Source of the DNA: Bacteroidales bacterium
Lineage (GTDB): Bacteria; Bacteroidota; Bacteroidia; Bacteroidales; F082
Direction of reading: 5' to 3'
Length of the DNA stretch: 64,000 nucleotides
NCBI GenBank assembly: GCA_024400295.1
Contig: JAKSNA010000001.1
Coordinates: 62,001 to 126,000 of the forward strand
The notes beneath the pieces are model-generated. The model was not told where the DNA came from. It saw nothing but the letters and a program-made list of their open reading frames with translations, and did no database searches. A program made the position numbers and the translations under genes. Shown here piece after piece: positions 35,301 through 42,926 of the stretch. The first letter of the stretch is position 1. Every line of letters starts with the position of its first letter.

Positions 35301-35740
35301 TTGACGATGAAAGCAGCGAAACATCATCACTTACCGAATATGAAAAAATGGACAAAATCAGAACCGTTATTGTCGGTAATAATTTTGACACAGATGAAAT
35401 TAACAAATACATCAAGTACGAAGATGTGCCTGGCCAATTGAGCAAAGACATTATTGTATCGGTAGAAGATTTCTTTAAATTCTTGTTTGATTTACACCAG
35501 GATAATAAAGAATTTCTAACCAAAAAACTTGGTGCAAATAATTCACTTTACAACACCGTGAAGGAATTCTGCTTAGGAGAAGAAGGCAGGCAAATTTTGG
35601 AAGTTTCCTTGTCAAAGGGTTACAAAAAGAAACTTGAAGAAGTAAACGGAGATAAAGAGAAACAACTTGAAGACACGCTTTTCTTCTATCCATTGGTGGG
35701 ATTGCTACATGATCTTGCTTGGAAAATTAGTAATATGTAA
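32330..35740 (+). CDS. Large protein with actin/Hsp70-type ATPase domain (SrfB-like?)
   Basis: The 1136-aa product has an N-terminal half (1-560) without recognised motifs and a C-terminal ASKHA ATPase core. Phosphate-1 is FAVDYGTTNTHIEY (575-588), phosphate-2 is IVTIDIGGGTTDVLVV (781-796), and the adenosine motif is TIAFSGNGSNTL (923-934). The region after 985 is charged and ends in a helix. Actin, MreB, FtsA and Hsp70 share this core. The large size and fused N-terminal region recall the SrfB family, which should be tested by profile search. No signal peptide is present, so it should be cytoplasmic, beside the tubulin-like protein. Confidence 0.75.
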   Translation: MSYIFRLHKEGNNTINGWENSGKYGTSIIDQIQDPNGDSAKREITSIPSPFARIDLVKTAFKKVADGDVDGNDIHHKMVSDALDVAQIFFEYEKFKDKVEIITWDKDDCIKKLIQSTHESHRQFGEVLRTYNEQDGRVYNFDKMDRMFLLNYIDGPNKINIIGATSPSTLFFTPANDLSYVKLGAGQDVFFDDGLMPLYRRDIEFQIYIYSLSNSIKNFASIFKDVDKYLQKCLAKLDDDKRRIIKQITPNDYETNYSCIAIDNNAGNTVSILKNNELNIDIELRCRKQSLNSIADTSGFVIDSEYRINGVRPLVLPVEPYSHKTTYTQDIWNKNTKVPYFDSLPESERTLPDDGAKYPYLTIGDFLTDSIVRMPYEIDNLRYFDGNSKKSDENSYLLPLTDKFFNFFTVDDLLTKSVEGKKMFEFENNATGVTAILRIPIRSGLIEYRRIYFESVNNTDEARTTNGGAMFDNKIGLGIMPFVKFPEDVDKHYRIAMYDKCRSGNASLVFMDKNSILDSRNVICSEKDTTLNVCGHESYIVENNFDRIKVNIGGVTGGYIIPKFKNAGGGTQFTFAVDYGTTNTHIEYCTDTNRNPLSFVIEENECQLRKMHTKYTDPDIRMGFIQDFIPDTIGNNEYTFPIRTVYAKIKNINFNKNPMAFAEGHIPFLYEKDFIPKWNDINTEMKWGGVDDKLLEMHIETIFMMLRNKVVLNEGSLSNTKIAWFFPASMTEDKVIRFRRFWNSAYKKYFGANADENIKSISESIAPYFHFICDQGAAEEIVTIDIGGGTTDVLVVQESKPTMLMSFRYASNAIFGDSYNSNPTKNGFVSTYLKTFEDILKDNGLQELSQALIQIKGQNKSSDIIAFLFSLQGEKVKNNPELNFLTKLEKNDKLQYVFIVFYSSIFYFIAKSMKAKGLMKPKTIAFSGNGSNTLHILSTENDMISRFVKLIFDKVYGDNKGAIEVMMESNPKIATCKGGIRYLNGDVNLKFDDESSETSSLTEYEKMDKIRTVIVGNNFDTDEINKYIKYEDVPGQLSKDIIVSVEDFFKFLFDLHQDNKEFLTKKLGANNSLYNTVKEFCLGEEGRQILEVSLSKGYKKKLEEVNGDKEKQLEDTLFFYPLVGLLHDLAWKISNM

Positions 35741-35751
35741 TTAGTTAGGTT

Positions 35752-36909
35752 ATGAAAAGAATTGCAGCTATTATTAATGCTATCATGACGGCTCTTGCTT
35801 TTGGCTTTCTGCTGAAAGCAGAGCCTTCTTTTGCAGCGAACAACGAAGAGCAGACCGAATACAAATTGTCAAGATCCGAAATAACTTTGGAATTAGGCGG
35901 TACTGGTTATGATATTAAAATCACCCCCAAATCCACTACTCAACCAAAGTATGATTATTCAAATTCAAAGGAATACCTTAGTATTGATTCAGTAGGACAC
36001 ATAACTGCTATCGGACAAACTAATGAGCGTCAAGAAATCAAAGTTGTTATTGGAAGTGACACACTGACTTTTTTTGTAAATAAAATCAATGATAATGCCC
36101 GAATTAGTAAAATTATTAGTATTATAAAGCAAGATTTTAGATCACAAATTAATGAATTCAATAAAGAAATTGAAAATCTTCGCAGCCAAATAACTGATTT
36201 AACAAAAAAGGAATCTCACGATAACGAAGGGGAAACTCACGACAAAAATACAACTTTATTTATAACCATTATTGCTTCTCTTGGTGTACTTTTGGTAATA
36301 TCCATCATTGTACTGATTTGTCTTTACAGTAATAATAAAGAGAAAGATTTACGAATCCACAACTTGAATGATACAATCCACCGAAGTAAAAAAGATGATG
36401 ATCTTAATGGTAAAAATCTCAGAATTAATAATCTTGAAAGAGAAAATCAAAAATTAAGAAATAGAGTCAGTGATTTGGAGGATTTGTGCTATATAATGCA
36501 GCAAAACGTTAAGGAGATCCACGAAAACGCAGAGATAAAAGCAGAACCTGCCACTGACAGAGCAAGTAGTAATATTAAGGATGATGAAAACGCACCGAAA
36601 CAGAAACAAACAACAAGACTGTATTCAGATGCGATAATTAATGATATTCTTAATAAGGTTAATGAAAGGCCAAACGATGACACAATATTTGAGTTAATAC
36701 TGAACGGACAAGATTCAACCTCGGCAAAAGTTACAATATATTCTGGAGCAAAGAGAAGAATTATTGCAAATGCATCATTCTTGGAAGGATGCGAAAAACA
36801 AATTATCGGGAATAATGATGTTGTCGTAGAACGAGAAGGAACTGCTGAAAAAAATTCAACCACCGGCGTGTGGAATCTCATCAAGTGTCCCAAAGTTGTA
36901 ATAAAATAA
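35752..36909 (+). CDS. Single-pass membrane protein: BIG2-like domain, coiled coil, shared C-terminal domain
   Basis: The 385-aa product has a signal sequence (1-28, SFA|A) and a BIG2-like Ig domain at about 38-110 (LSRSEITLELGGTGYDI, YLSIDSVGHITAIG). A coiled coil (115-155), a transmembrane helix (167-192) and a second coiled coil (195-252) follow. The C-terminal domain (about 287-385) is clearly homologous to the end of the next gene (NDDTIFEL, RRIIAN.SFL.GC.KQIIGN). The Ig domain would be periplasmic and the C-terminal domain cytoplasmic. It could link the outside parts to the cytoplasmic NTPases. No family name is offered for the shared domain. Confidence 0.68.
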   Translation: MKRIAAIINAIMTALAFGFLLKAEPSFAANNEEQTEYKLSRSEITLELGGTGYDIKITPKSTTQPKYDYSNSKEYLSIDSVGHITAIGQTNERQEIKVVIGSDTLTFFVNKINDNARISKIISIIKQDFRSQINEFNKEIENLRSQITDLTKKESHDNEGETHDKNTTLFITIIASLGVLLVISIIVLICLYSNNKEKDLRIHNLNDTIHRSKKDDDLNGKNLRINNLERENQKLRNRVSDLEDLCYIMQQNVKEIHENAEIKAEPATDRASSNIKDDENAPKQKQTTRLYSDAIINDILNKVNERPNDDTIFELILNGQDSTSAKVTIYSGAKRRIIANASFLEGCEKQIIGNNDVVVEREGTAEKNSTTGVWNLIKCPKVVIK

Positions 36910-36913
36910 GACT

Positions 36914-38230
36914 ATGAAGAAAATATTGATTACTATTATGATTTTGTGCGGAGTAATATGCTCCGCACAAAATATCAATAGAGAAGATCATGAAAAATTA
37001 TCCCGATACGTTGTCGGCTATTATGTAAAAGGATATGTTGAGAAAAAAACTGATTCAGAATGGCGCAACAAACAAGGTGAACAGTTCAAAAAGGCATGGA
37101 AGGAATTCGAAGGCAATTCTATTTCCAAACCAATTGATACATGCTATTACAGCAATTTGTGGGCTTGTCTAAAAGATAAAAATCTCAACGGGGAGGATAT
37201 TTGTGAAAAAACAAGATCATTTTATGATAATATAAAGAATAAATTTGAAATCACAGATTGTGACATTGAAGAACTGATTAGTCTTCCAAATAAATACTAT
37301 GATAGTTGGAAAAACAGCAATGGGATTCCAAGATTCAAAGAACAACACGATTCTCTAAAAAAAGAATTAGAAACATTTTATGAAGAAAAGAAAAATCAAC
37401 GGAGTGAATATTCAGAAGGTCCAACAGGTTCAGATATAAAGGGGAATAGTTATGATAACCAGTATTCTCATAAAGAGGGAACGCAAGAACATCTTCAAAC
37501 TGACAATTCAAGGGAGGAACGAAAAAGGGGCAGTAAAAGTATAACGAACAAAGGGGAGAAACAGACGAAAACCGACGCAAAAGAGGCAACACCAAAGATT
37601 AGAATTGCAGGATGGATTTTTGTGGTAATATTTGCTATTGCAATCAGTTTCATTACATTTCTTTGGTGTCGTTCGAGAAAAAATCAACATCACGCCAATG
37701 TTCACAATTCCACAAATATGGATACAAAACAATCTAATATCAAATTAGAACGCAGAGTGTCTGAACTGGAACAAATGGTGACAGAATTAAGCCAAGACAT
37801 CAGATTGTTAAGGGAAGACTTTAATCGCTTTTTACAAAAGCAACCAGAATCAAACACTTTCAAAAAAACAACCACAAAAAGTACAGATACAGTACCGGCA
37901 AACACCGAAGATGTGACTCACAGTTATTCTCATGTAGATGCATATAAGACTTTATATGCTGATTCGATAATTGATGAATATTTCAACAAAGTAACAGAGA
38001 AGGCAAATGATGATACAATATTTGAATTGCATGTTACAAAAAATGGAGCAAACATTTCGGTATATCCAGATGCTATAAGGAGAATTATTGCAAATCCATC
38101 ATTTTTGGATGGATGCGACAAACAAATAATTGGCAATAGGATTGTGGAAATAAAAGAACAAGGATTTGCTCAAATACAAATGGATGGTAAATGGAAGGTA
38201 AACAAAAAATTAAATGTTTTAATTAAATAA
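36914..38230 (+). CDS. Single-pass membrane protein sharing the C-terminal domain of its neighbour
   Basis: The 438-aa product has a signal peptide (1-18, ICSAQ), a mostly helical, charged outer region (20-225, with several Cys and low-complexity Lys/Glu/Ser), a transmembrane helix (about 229-252), a coiled coil (275-310) and a C-terminal domain (343-438) similar to that of the gene before it. The outer region differs from the BIG2-like domain of its neighbour, so the two are paralogues with exchanged outer parts. The genes are 4 bases apart. They may form a heteromer in the inner membrane. Confidence 0.66.
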   Translation: MKKILITIMILCGVICSAQNINREDHEKLSRYVVGYYVKGYVEKKTDSEWRNKQGEQFKKAWKEFEGNSISKPIDTCYYSNLWACLKDKNLNGEDICEKTRSFYDNIKNKFEITDCDIEELISLPNKYYDSWKNSNGIPRFKEQHDSLKKELETFYEEKKNQRSEYSEGPTGSDIKGNSYDNQYSHKEGTQEHLQTDNSREERKRGSKSITNKGEKQTKTDAKEATPKIRIAGWIFVVIFAIAISFITFLWCRSRKNQHHANVHNSTNMDTKQSNIKLERRVSELEQMVTELSQDIRLLREDFNRFLQKQPESNTFKKTTTKSTDTVPANTEDVTHSYSHVDAYKTLYADSIIDEYFNKVTEKANDDTIFELHVTKNGANISVYPDAIRRIIANPSFLDGCDKQIIGNRIVEIKEQGFAQIQMDGKWKVNKKLNVLIK

Positions 38231-38238
38231 ATTTTGTC

Positions 38239-39882
38239 ATGTTTGGTATTTTACACTATGTAATTATTGGCGTTATTATCGCTGTTATTGTTCTCATACA
38301 GTTTATTTGTTATGAGAATACAAGTAAGAAAATCAAAAAATTTAGTTCTATATTCCCAAGAGCACAAAAATATGCTTTAAAAAAAGACAACCTGATTGAA
38401 CTTATAAAAAAAGCAGATGAGAAAGAATTGGTCAAAATGCTTAAATCTGGTGGATTTGACATTGAGAAATATCAAGATTTCCCCTCATATTCAAGTGAAA
38501 CAGGAGTTAAATCATTCAACAGGTCAAGGGCTGTTGATGATTTGGTTGCTGGTATTACAAAAGAAGTTGAAGGCATTACCACCAAACATGATAATCAAAC
38601 ATTTATTTCAATTGTTAATTCTATCAATGAATATCTTGACTGCAATAAATCCGTCAATGACTTTCATCTCATGAAAGACATTGTTGACCGAAATTGCGAT
38701 TCAAAAGAAGAAGAAATTGGCACACAAATTCCGATTCCGTTATATTTGGGATTAGTTGGTACGATGTCTGGGATTCTTGTCGGCGTCGCATTCCTATGGT
38801 TCACTGGCGGATTGTCTGATTTGTTAAGTACAGGTGGTACTGGTTCTGGTGCAGAAGGCATAGAGGCGTTACTTGGCGGGGTGGCCCTTGCTATGTTTTC
38901 AAGTATCTGCGGAATAGTGCTTACCACTATAGCATCAAATAAATTCAAACGAGCAAAAACCAATTTTGAAGATAACAAAAATTTATTTCTAAGTTGGATA
39001 CAGGCAAAACTTCTTCCTAAACTATCTGACAACATTGTCGGTGCATTAAGGGAAATGACTGTCAATTTGTCCGACTTCAATGAAAAATTTGAGGTAAATA
39101 TCGGCGGACTGGATGACGCATTAAGCAAAGTTAACGATTCTTACAAACAGCAAACAGAGTTAATGAATGCTGTCCAAAAACTTGCAGACAAAGACTTGTC
39201 GATGAAAAATCTTCAACTTTTTACTGCTCTGACAAATAGCACAAAACAAATTGAGATTCTCAATGAATATTTGAATAGAAGTAACATATATCTGGAAAAC
39301 GTCAAGGCATTAAATGCCAATCTTGCTGAGCAAGAAAAGAGAACACAAATGATGGAAAACATCGGCGAATTCATTAAAACAGAACTTGAACAAATTGAAG
39401 CGAGAAAGGGATTGATAAGCAAATCCGTTGGTACAGTTGACGACTATTTGAGGCAGGCCCTTGACAATTTAAAAGAAAGTTCTCAATCACAGTTAGAAGA
39501 ATTAAAGAAAGAGGTCGGAAAGCAAGACGATGTTCTCAACAAAAAATCGGAAGAAATCACGAAAATTGTTGATGAGTTACATCAATTGACAGATGTCAAA
39601 CAAAGTATTTCTGAATTTGCGAAAGAAATGAAGACACAGAATCAAAAACTTGATAATTTGTCAAACTCAATAAGGGCTTTAGCATCCGCAAAAGAAAGCG
39701 GGAATATTGTCAAAGAAAAAGAATATGTATCAAAGGTTAAAAAAGAGGAAGATAGCGGACCGTTATGGCTTAAAATATTAATTCCAACATCATCAATAAT
39801 TGGAAGTGTAATCGTTCTGTCAATTATTATTGCAAATTGGGATTCAATATTGAGATTTTTGCAATCTGTATTTAAATTCTAA
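38239..39882 (+). CDS. MotA/ExbB-type motor channel with long tail (ZorA-like)
   Basis: The 547-aa product has a first membrane helix at 5-24, then a helical cytoplasmic region. The MotA/TolQ/ExbB core follows: helix IPIPLYLGLVGTMSGILVGV (164-183) and helix GIEALLGGVALAMFSSICGIVLTTIAS (207-233). A cytoplasmic tail of about 270 residues, predicted as coiled coil (LNANLAEQEKRTQMM, KKEVGKQDDVLNKKSEE), ends in another membrane helix (511-533). Members of this superfamily form pentameric stators around two MotB/ExbD-type helices and use ion flow to do work. The long tail recalls ZorA of the Zorya anti-phage system, but a second membrane helix at the tail end is not usual there. Its partner is the gene at 40080. 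Confidence 0.78.
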   Translation: MFGILHYVIIGVIIAVIVLIQFICYENTSKKIKKFSSIFPRAQKYALKKDNLIELIKKADEKELVKMLKSGGFDIEKYQDFPSYSSETGVKSFNRSRAVDDLVAGITKEVEGITTKHDNQTFISIVNSINEYLDCNKSVNDFHLMKDIVDRNCDSKEEEIGTQIPIPLYLGLVGTMSGILVGVAFLWFTGGLSDLLSTGGTGSGAEGIEALLGGVALAMFSSICGIVLTTIASNKFKRAKTNFEDNKNLFLSWIQAKLLPKLSDNIVGALREMTVNLSDFNEKFEVNIGGLDDALSKVNDSYKQQTELMNAVQKLADKDLSMKNLQLFTALTNSTKQIEILNEYLNRSNIYLENVKALNANLAEQEKRTQMMENIGEFIKTELEQIEARKGLISKSVGTVDDYLRQALDNLKESSQSQLEELKKEVGKQDDVLNKKSEEITKIVDELHQLTDVKQSISEFAKEMKTQNQKLDNLSNSIRALASAKESGNIVKEKEYVSKVKKEEDSGPLWLKILIPTSSIIGSVIVLSIIIANWDSILRFLQSVFKF

Positions 39883-39905
39883 ATCGAAAATAATACTGCG
39901 TAATC

Positions 39906-40045
39906 ATGTCAAAAACATGTATAAATCCATCTTGTGGCAAAGAGTTGCCAAATATCGCTTTTGTGGAACACAGCAAGTTGAGATACATGAATTATCCGAA
40001 TTAGAATCATTGCATATTGAGGCAACTGAATTACATAATGGCTGA
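39906..40045 (+). pseudogene. Frameshifted double zinc-ribbon remnant
   Basis: An ATG at 39906 begins MSKTCINPSCGKELPNIA, a half zinc ribbon (CxxxxC), and this frame stops at 40002. In the next frame the same region reads KYRFCGTQQVEIHELSELE and stops at 40043. Joined, they resemble the usual double zinc-ribbon form CxNPxCGKELPxxAKYCRFCG. A small deletion near 39950 that removed a few bases, possibly together with the first Cys of the second pair, would explain it. It lies in the 197-bp gap between the two motor genes. Confidence 0.6.
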
Positions 40046-40079
40046 TATAATATATTTTGTTAGCAAATAATACTGTGAT

Positions 40080-40730
40080 ATGAGAAACAGAAAAGAATCT
40101 TTTTTTTGGACAAGTTACTCCGACTTGATGACAAGTTTGTTTTTCATCATGTTAGTCCTTTTTATTTTGGTCATTGTGCTGCTGCATAATAAAATAGATG
40201 ATATTGAGAAACAAAAAAATGCAACCGAACAACAATTAAGGAAAATCACAGAGTTAAACGAGTCGATTGAACAAATTAATGAGGATTATTTTGAGTATAA
40301 TGACAAGTTCAAACGTCATACACTTAAAAATATTTCTGTAAGATTCAATATTTACAGCAGTAATATAAATGACATTGATGACAATGATAAAAAAAGATTG
40401 ATTGAAGCCGGACGTGCGATACAAAAATTCATGAGAGATGCTCAAAAAAAGTTACCCGAAGCCGAATATCTTTTAATAATTGAAGGACAAAGTTCAAAGG
40501 ATAATTATCAATATAACTATGAACTCAGTTATAAACGCGCACTGGCACTTGTGAAATACTGGTCAGAAAACCAAATATACTTTGATGATTTGCCATGTGA
40601 AGTTATCATATCTGGTTCCGGTCAATCCAGCAAATTCCGTATAAGTCCGGAAACAATTGACGGAGTTGCAAACCCTGCGAACCAGAGGTTTGTCATACAT
40701 ATTATTCCCAAACCTGGTATAATTGAATAA
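40080..40730 (+). CDS. MotB/OmpA-type motor partner (ZorB-like)
   Basis: The 216-aa product begins FFWTSYSDLMTSLFFIMLVL, the MotB/ZorB signature in which Asp15 in the single membrane helix (about 9-36) is the ion-binding residue. A short coiled coil (40-75) leads to an OmpA-like peptidoglycan-binding domain (about 85-213) with LLIIEGQSS, LSYKRALALVKYW, EVIISGSGQSS and ANQRFVIHI. OmpA-like domains hold the cell wall and so anchor a stator. With the MotA/ExbB-type protein before it, this forms a 5:2-type rotary motor unit. The protease gene follows after 2 bases. Confidence 0.8.
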   Translation: MRNRKESFFWTSYSDLMTSLFFIMLVLFILVIVLLHNKIDDIEKQKNATEQQLRKITELNESIEQINEDYFEYNDKFKRHTLKNISVRFNIYSSNINDIDDNDKKRLIEAGRAIQKFMRDAQKKLPEAEYLLIIEGQSSKDNYQYNYELSYKRALALVKYWSENQIYFDDLPCEVIISGSGQSSKFRISPETIDGVANPANQRFVIHIIPKPGIIE

Positions 40731-40732
40731 CC

Positions 40733-41482
40733 ATGAAAAATCTTTTCTTCATATTATGTCTTTTGTTAATAAGCACTTCTTGTGTTAGAAGAGGTGGAAG
40801 TTATTCAAGTTCAAATGTCCGTGATAACAGACGCCACCAAACATCAACCAGAAGGGAAGCACACAACAGACCTTCAAAAAAGACATCGAACAACACAAGA
40901 CTTCAAACAAATAATAACGGGAAGAAATATTCAAGTTCTGAAATATTTGAAATGTACAACACTGCTGTCTTCATGATCTTCACATCTGACGGATGGAATG
41001 ATTACCAAGGTTCAGGATTTTTTGCATCATCAAATGGAATTGGGATCAGCAATTATCATGTTTTCCAAGGAACTACTATAGGTTATGAACAAATCAAACT
41101 ATCAAATGGCAACACATACAAAATCAAGAATGTAATAGCCAAAAGCGAAGACGATGATTACATTGTCTTCCAAGTAGATGCTATGGGCGGAAATTTCAAT
41201 TTCATACCTGTCAGCAATAGAATGCCAAAAGTTGGCGAACAAATATTTACAATTGGCAGCCCATACGGTTTGGAGAATACATTTTCTTCTGGTGAAATAT
41301 CCCAGTTCAGAGGAGACAATCTGATTCAAATAAACGCACCTATTGACCATGGGAGCAGCGGTGGTGCATTGATAAATGAGTATGGTGAAGTAATCGGAAT
41401 TACTACAGCTGGTCTTGACAAATCTGGTGCCAACTTGAATTTTGCGGTTGATATAAATGTCGTGAAACCATATTTGAAATAA
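40733..41482 (+). CDS. Trypsin-like serine protease lipoprotein
   Basis: The 249-aa lipoprotein (lipobox ISTSC, Cys17) has a Ser/Arg/Asn-rich linker to about residue 65 and a trypsin-fold domain. The triad is His109 (GISNYHVF), Asp142 (DDDYIVFQV) and Ser209 (HGSSGGAL). The oxyanion-hole glycine and the IGSPYGLENTFSSGEIS segment are as in Deg/HtrA-type proteases, but there is no PDZ domain. It should sit in the periplasm on a lipid anchor. As the last gene of the operon, it may process or check the periplasmic parts. The island ends just after this gene. Confidence 0.82.
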   Translation: MKNLFFILCLLLISTSCVRRGGSYSSSNVRDNRRHQTSTRREAHNRPSKKTSNNTRLQTNNNGKKYSSSEIFEMYNTAVFMIFTSDGWNDYQGSGFFASSNGIGISNYHVFQGTTIGYEQIKLSNGNTYKIKNVIAKSEDDDYIVFQVDAMGGNFNFIPVSNRMPKVGEQIFTIGSPYGLENTFSSGEISQFRGDNLIQINAPIDHGSSGGALINEYGEVIGITTAGLDKSGANLNFAVDINVVKPYLK

Positions 41483-41517
41483 CACCACATACGTTACAAC
41501 GAGAATCATGAAATGGA

Positions 41518-42103
41518 ATGCAGGGCAAAACGCTCAAACAACAAAAACTCGACCTCACGATGGACATATATCTGCCGCAACATTGAAATGATTGATTCGA
41601 AGAAGATTCCAGTCGCGGCATTCCATGGCGACCTCGATGAGATGGTGCCATACGGCTACGACTATCCTTTCACGATGATTGGCCCAGGATGTAAGTTGTT
41701 GTTTAACAAGATGTACGGTTCGTCAACAATCGTCGAGCGGCTACTTCAAAACGGCATCGACAAATCGAAAATGTACACTTTGTACAATATGCATCATTCT
41801 CCTCACGTTGATGAAGGCAGAGAATTAAATGAGATATTTTATTACATTCAAGATTGCATGGATCCGTTTTTCAAAGACATCACGGCAAATCCCGAAACAA
41901 CCACCGATGGTAACAGTTTCTTTATCAATGACATAAACGCCACAGATATAACATGGCAAGTTGATGGCGGAATCATACTGAAATCTTCAGGAAACGGAAT
42001 AAATGTCGCTTGGTTCGGTAATGCCCCGGAACATAAAGTTTATGCTTCAGGTTTGATGAGAGGAACGGGGTTTTTGAGTGAATTTAATGTTAATAAAAAA
42101 TGA
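41518..42103 (+). pseudogene. Esterase/lipase (alpha/beta hydrolase) remnant at the island edge
   Basis: At 41518-41582 one frame reads MQGKTLKQQKLDLTMDIYLPQ, the usual beginning of a Bacteroidetes secreted esterase domain. It then stops, and from about 41583 another frame continues with EMIDSKKIPVAAFHGDLDEMVPYGY and ends at 42101 with a beta-rich tail. The central part with the nucleophile serine is gone, while the acid (GDLDEMVP) and His (MHHSPHVDEG) remain. The 5' part before GKTLK is also missing, exactly where the AT-rich island ends. The gene was therefore cut by the island and later lost its centre. Its last bases overlap the nuclease ATG. Confidence 0.72.
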
Positions 42104-42912
42104 GTAAAAAAAGTAAAAGAAGTAATGGCAGCAAATTGATTCTGTTATGTTTAGCAATTATCATTGCCATTGTATTTATTTACTTTAAAAATACAGAACA
42201 GACCACATACGACCTGTGCGGGGTTGAAATTCCGGCGGCACTCACTGACCGAACTGAGCGTGTCATAACTCACAAAGGTTACACCGTTTCGTATAACTGC
42301 GACTGGAAGATTCCGAACTGGGTGGCATACGAACTTACTGACATTGAAGTCGAAGGTGAAGAGCCCCGTTCAAACAAGTTTGTGCCCGACCCGATGGTGC
42401 CTGAATATGAAACGGCATATACCGAAGACTATAAACATTCAGGTTATGACCGCGGACACATGGCTCCTGCCGCCGACATGAAATGGCATCCGCAGGCGAT
42501 GAATGAGTCATTTTATCTTTCAAATATCTGTCCACAAAACCATAATCTGAACGCCGGAGTGTGGAAAAGTCTCGAAGAACAGGTTCGTGACCTCGCATCG
42601 CAGAAAGGCAGCATCTATGTGGTGTGTGGTCCGATAGTTCCAGCTGATTACCAAACGATTGGTGAAAATAGAGTCGCCGTTCCGAGTGCTTTTTTCAAGG
42701 TCCTTTTACAGGAAGAAAACGGCGGAATTCACACAATCGGTTTCGTTTACGAAAACAAGAGTGGCAAACGCCCGATGTCAACATACGCGCGAACTGTGGA
42801 TGAAATAGAAGAGATAACTGGCATCGACTTCTTTCCTGTACTACCTGACGATATCGAGGAAAAGGTGGAATCGGAAGTTGATTTTTCGAAGTGGGTAGTG
42901 AAAGGTCAATAA
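42100..42912 (+). CDS. Membrane-anchored DNA/RNA non-specific endonuclease (NUC/EndoG family)
   Basis: The 270-aa product has a lysine-rich start and one membrane helix (about 12-29). A beta-beta-alpha-metal nuclease domain follows with the motif YDRGHMAPAAD (116-126; catalytic His120) and the metal/active-site Asn region SNICPQNHNLNAGVWKSLE (141-159). The domain would face the periplasm and degrade DNA or RNA taken up or released there. The ATG overlaps the esterase remnant by 4 bases. Its base use is like the host chromosome rather than the island, so it is probably a resident gene. Confidence 0.85.
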   Translation: MSKKSKRSNGSKLILLCLAIIIAIVFIYFKNTEQTTYDLCGVEIPAALTDRTERVITHKGYTVSYNCDWKIPNWVAYELTDIEVEGEEPRSNKFVPDPMVPEYETAYTEDYKHSGYDRGHMAPAADMKWHPQAMNESFYLSNICPQNHNLNAGVWKSLEEQVRDLASQKGSIYVVCGPIVPADYQTIGENRVAVPSAFFKVLLQEENGGIHTIGFVYENKSGKRPMSTYARTVDEIEEITGIDFFPVLPDDIEEKVESEVDFSKWVVKGQ

Positions 42913-42926
42913 TTCTCGCGAGACAG

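Noticed and set aside
29024..41482. Calling the island a Zorya anti-phage system
   Set aside because: Only the ZorA-like and ZorB-like parts are present. ZorC, ZorD and ZorE are not seen, and the tubulin-like, ASKHA and VWA-like proteins do not belong to known Zorya types.
40733..41482. HtrA/DegP assignment for the island protease
   Set aside because: No PDZ domain follows the trypsin domain, and the protein has a lipoprotein signal with a long linker.
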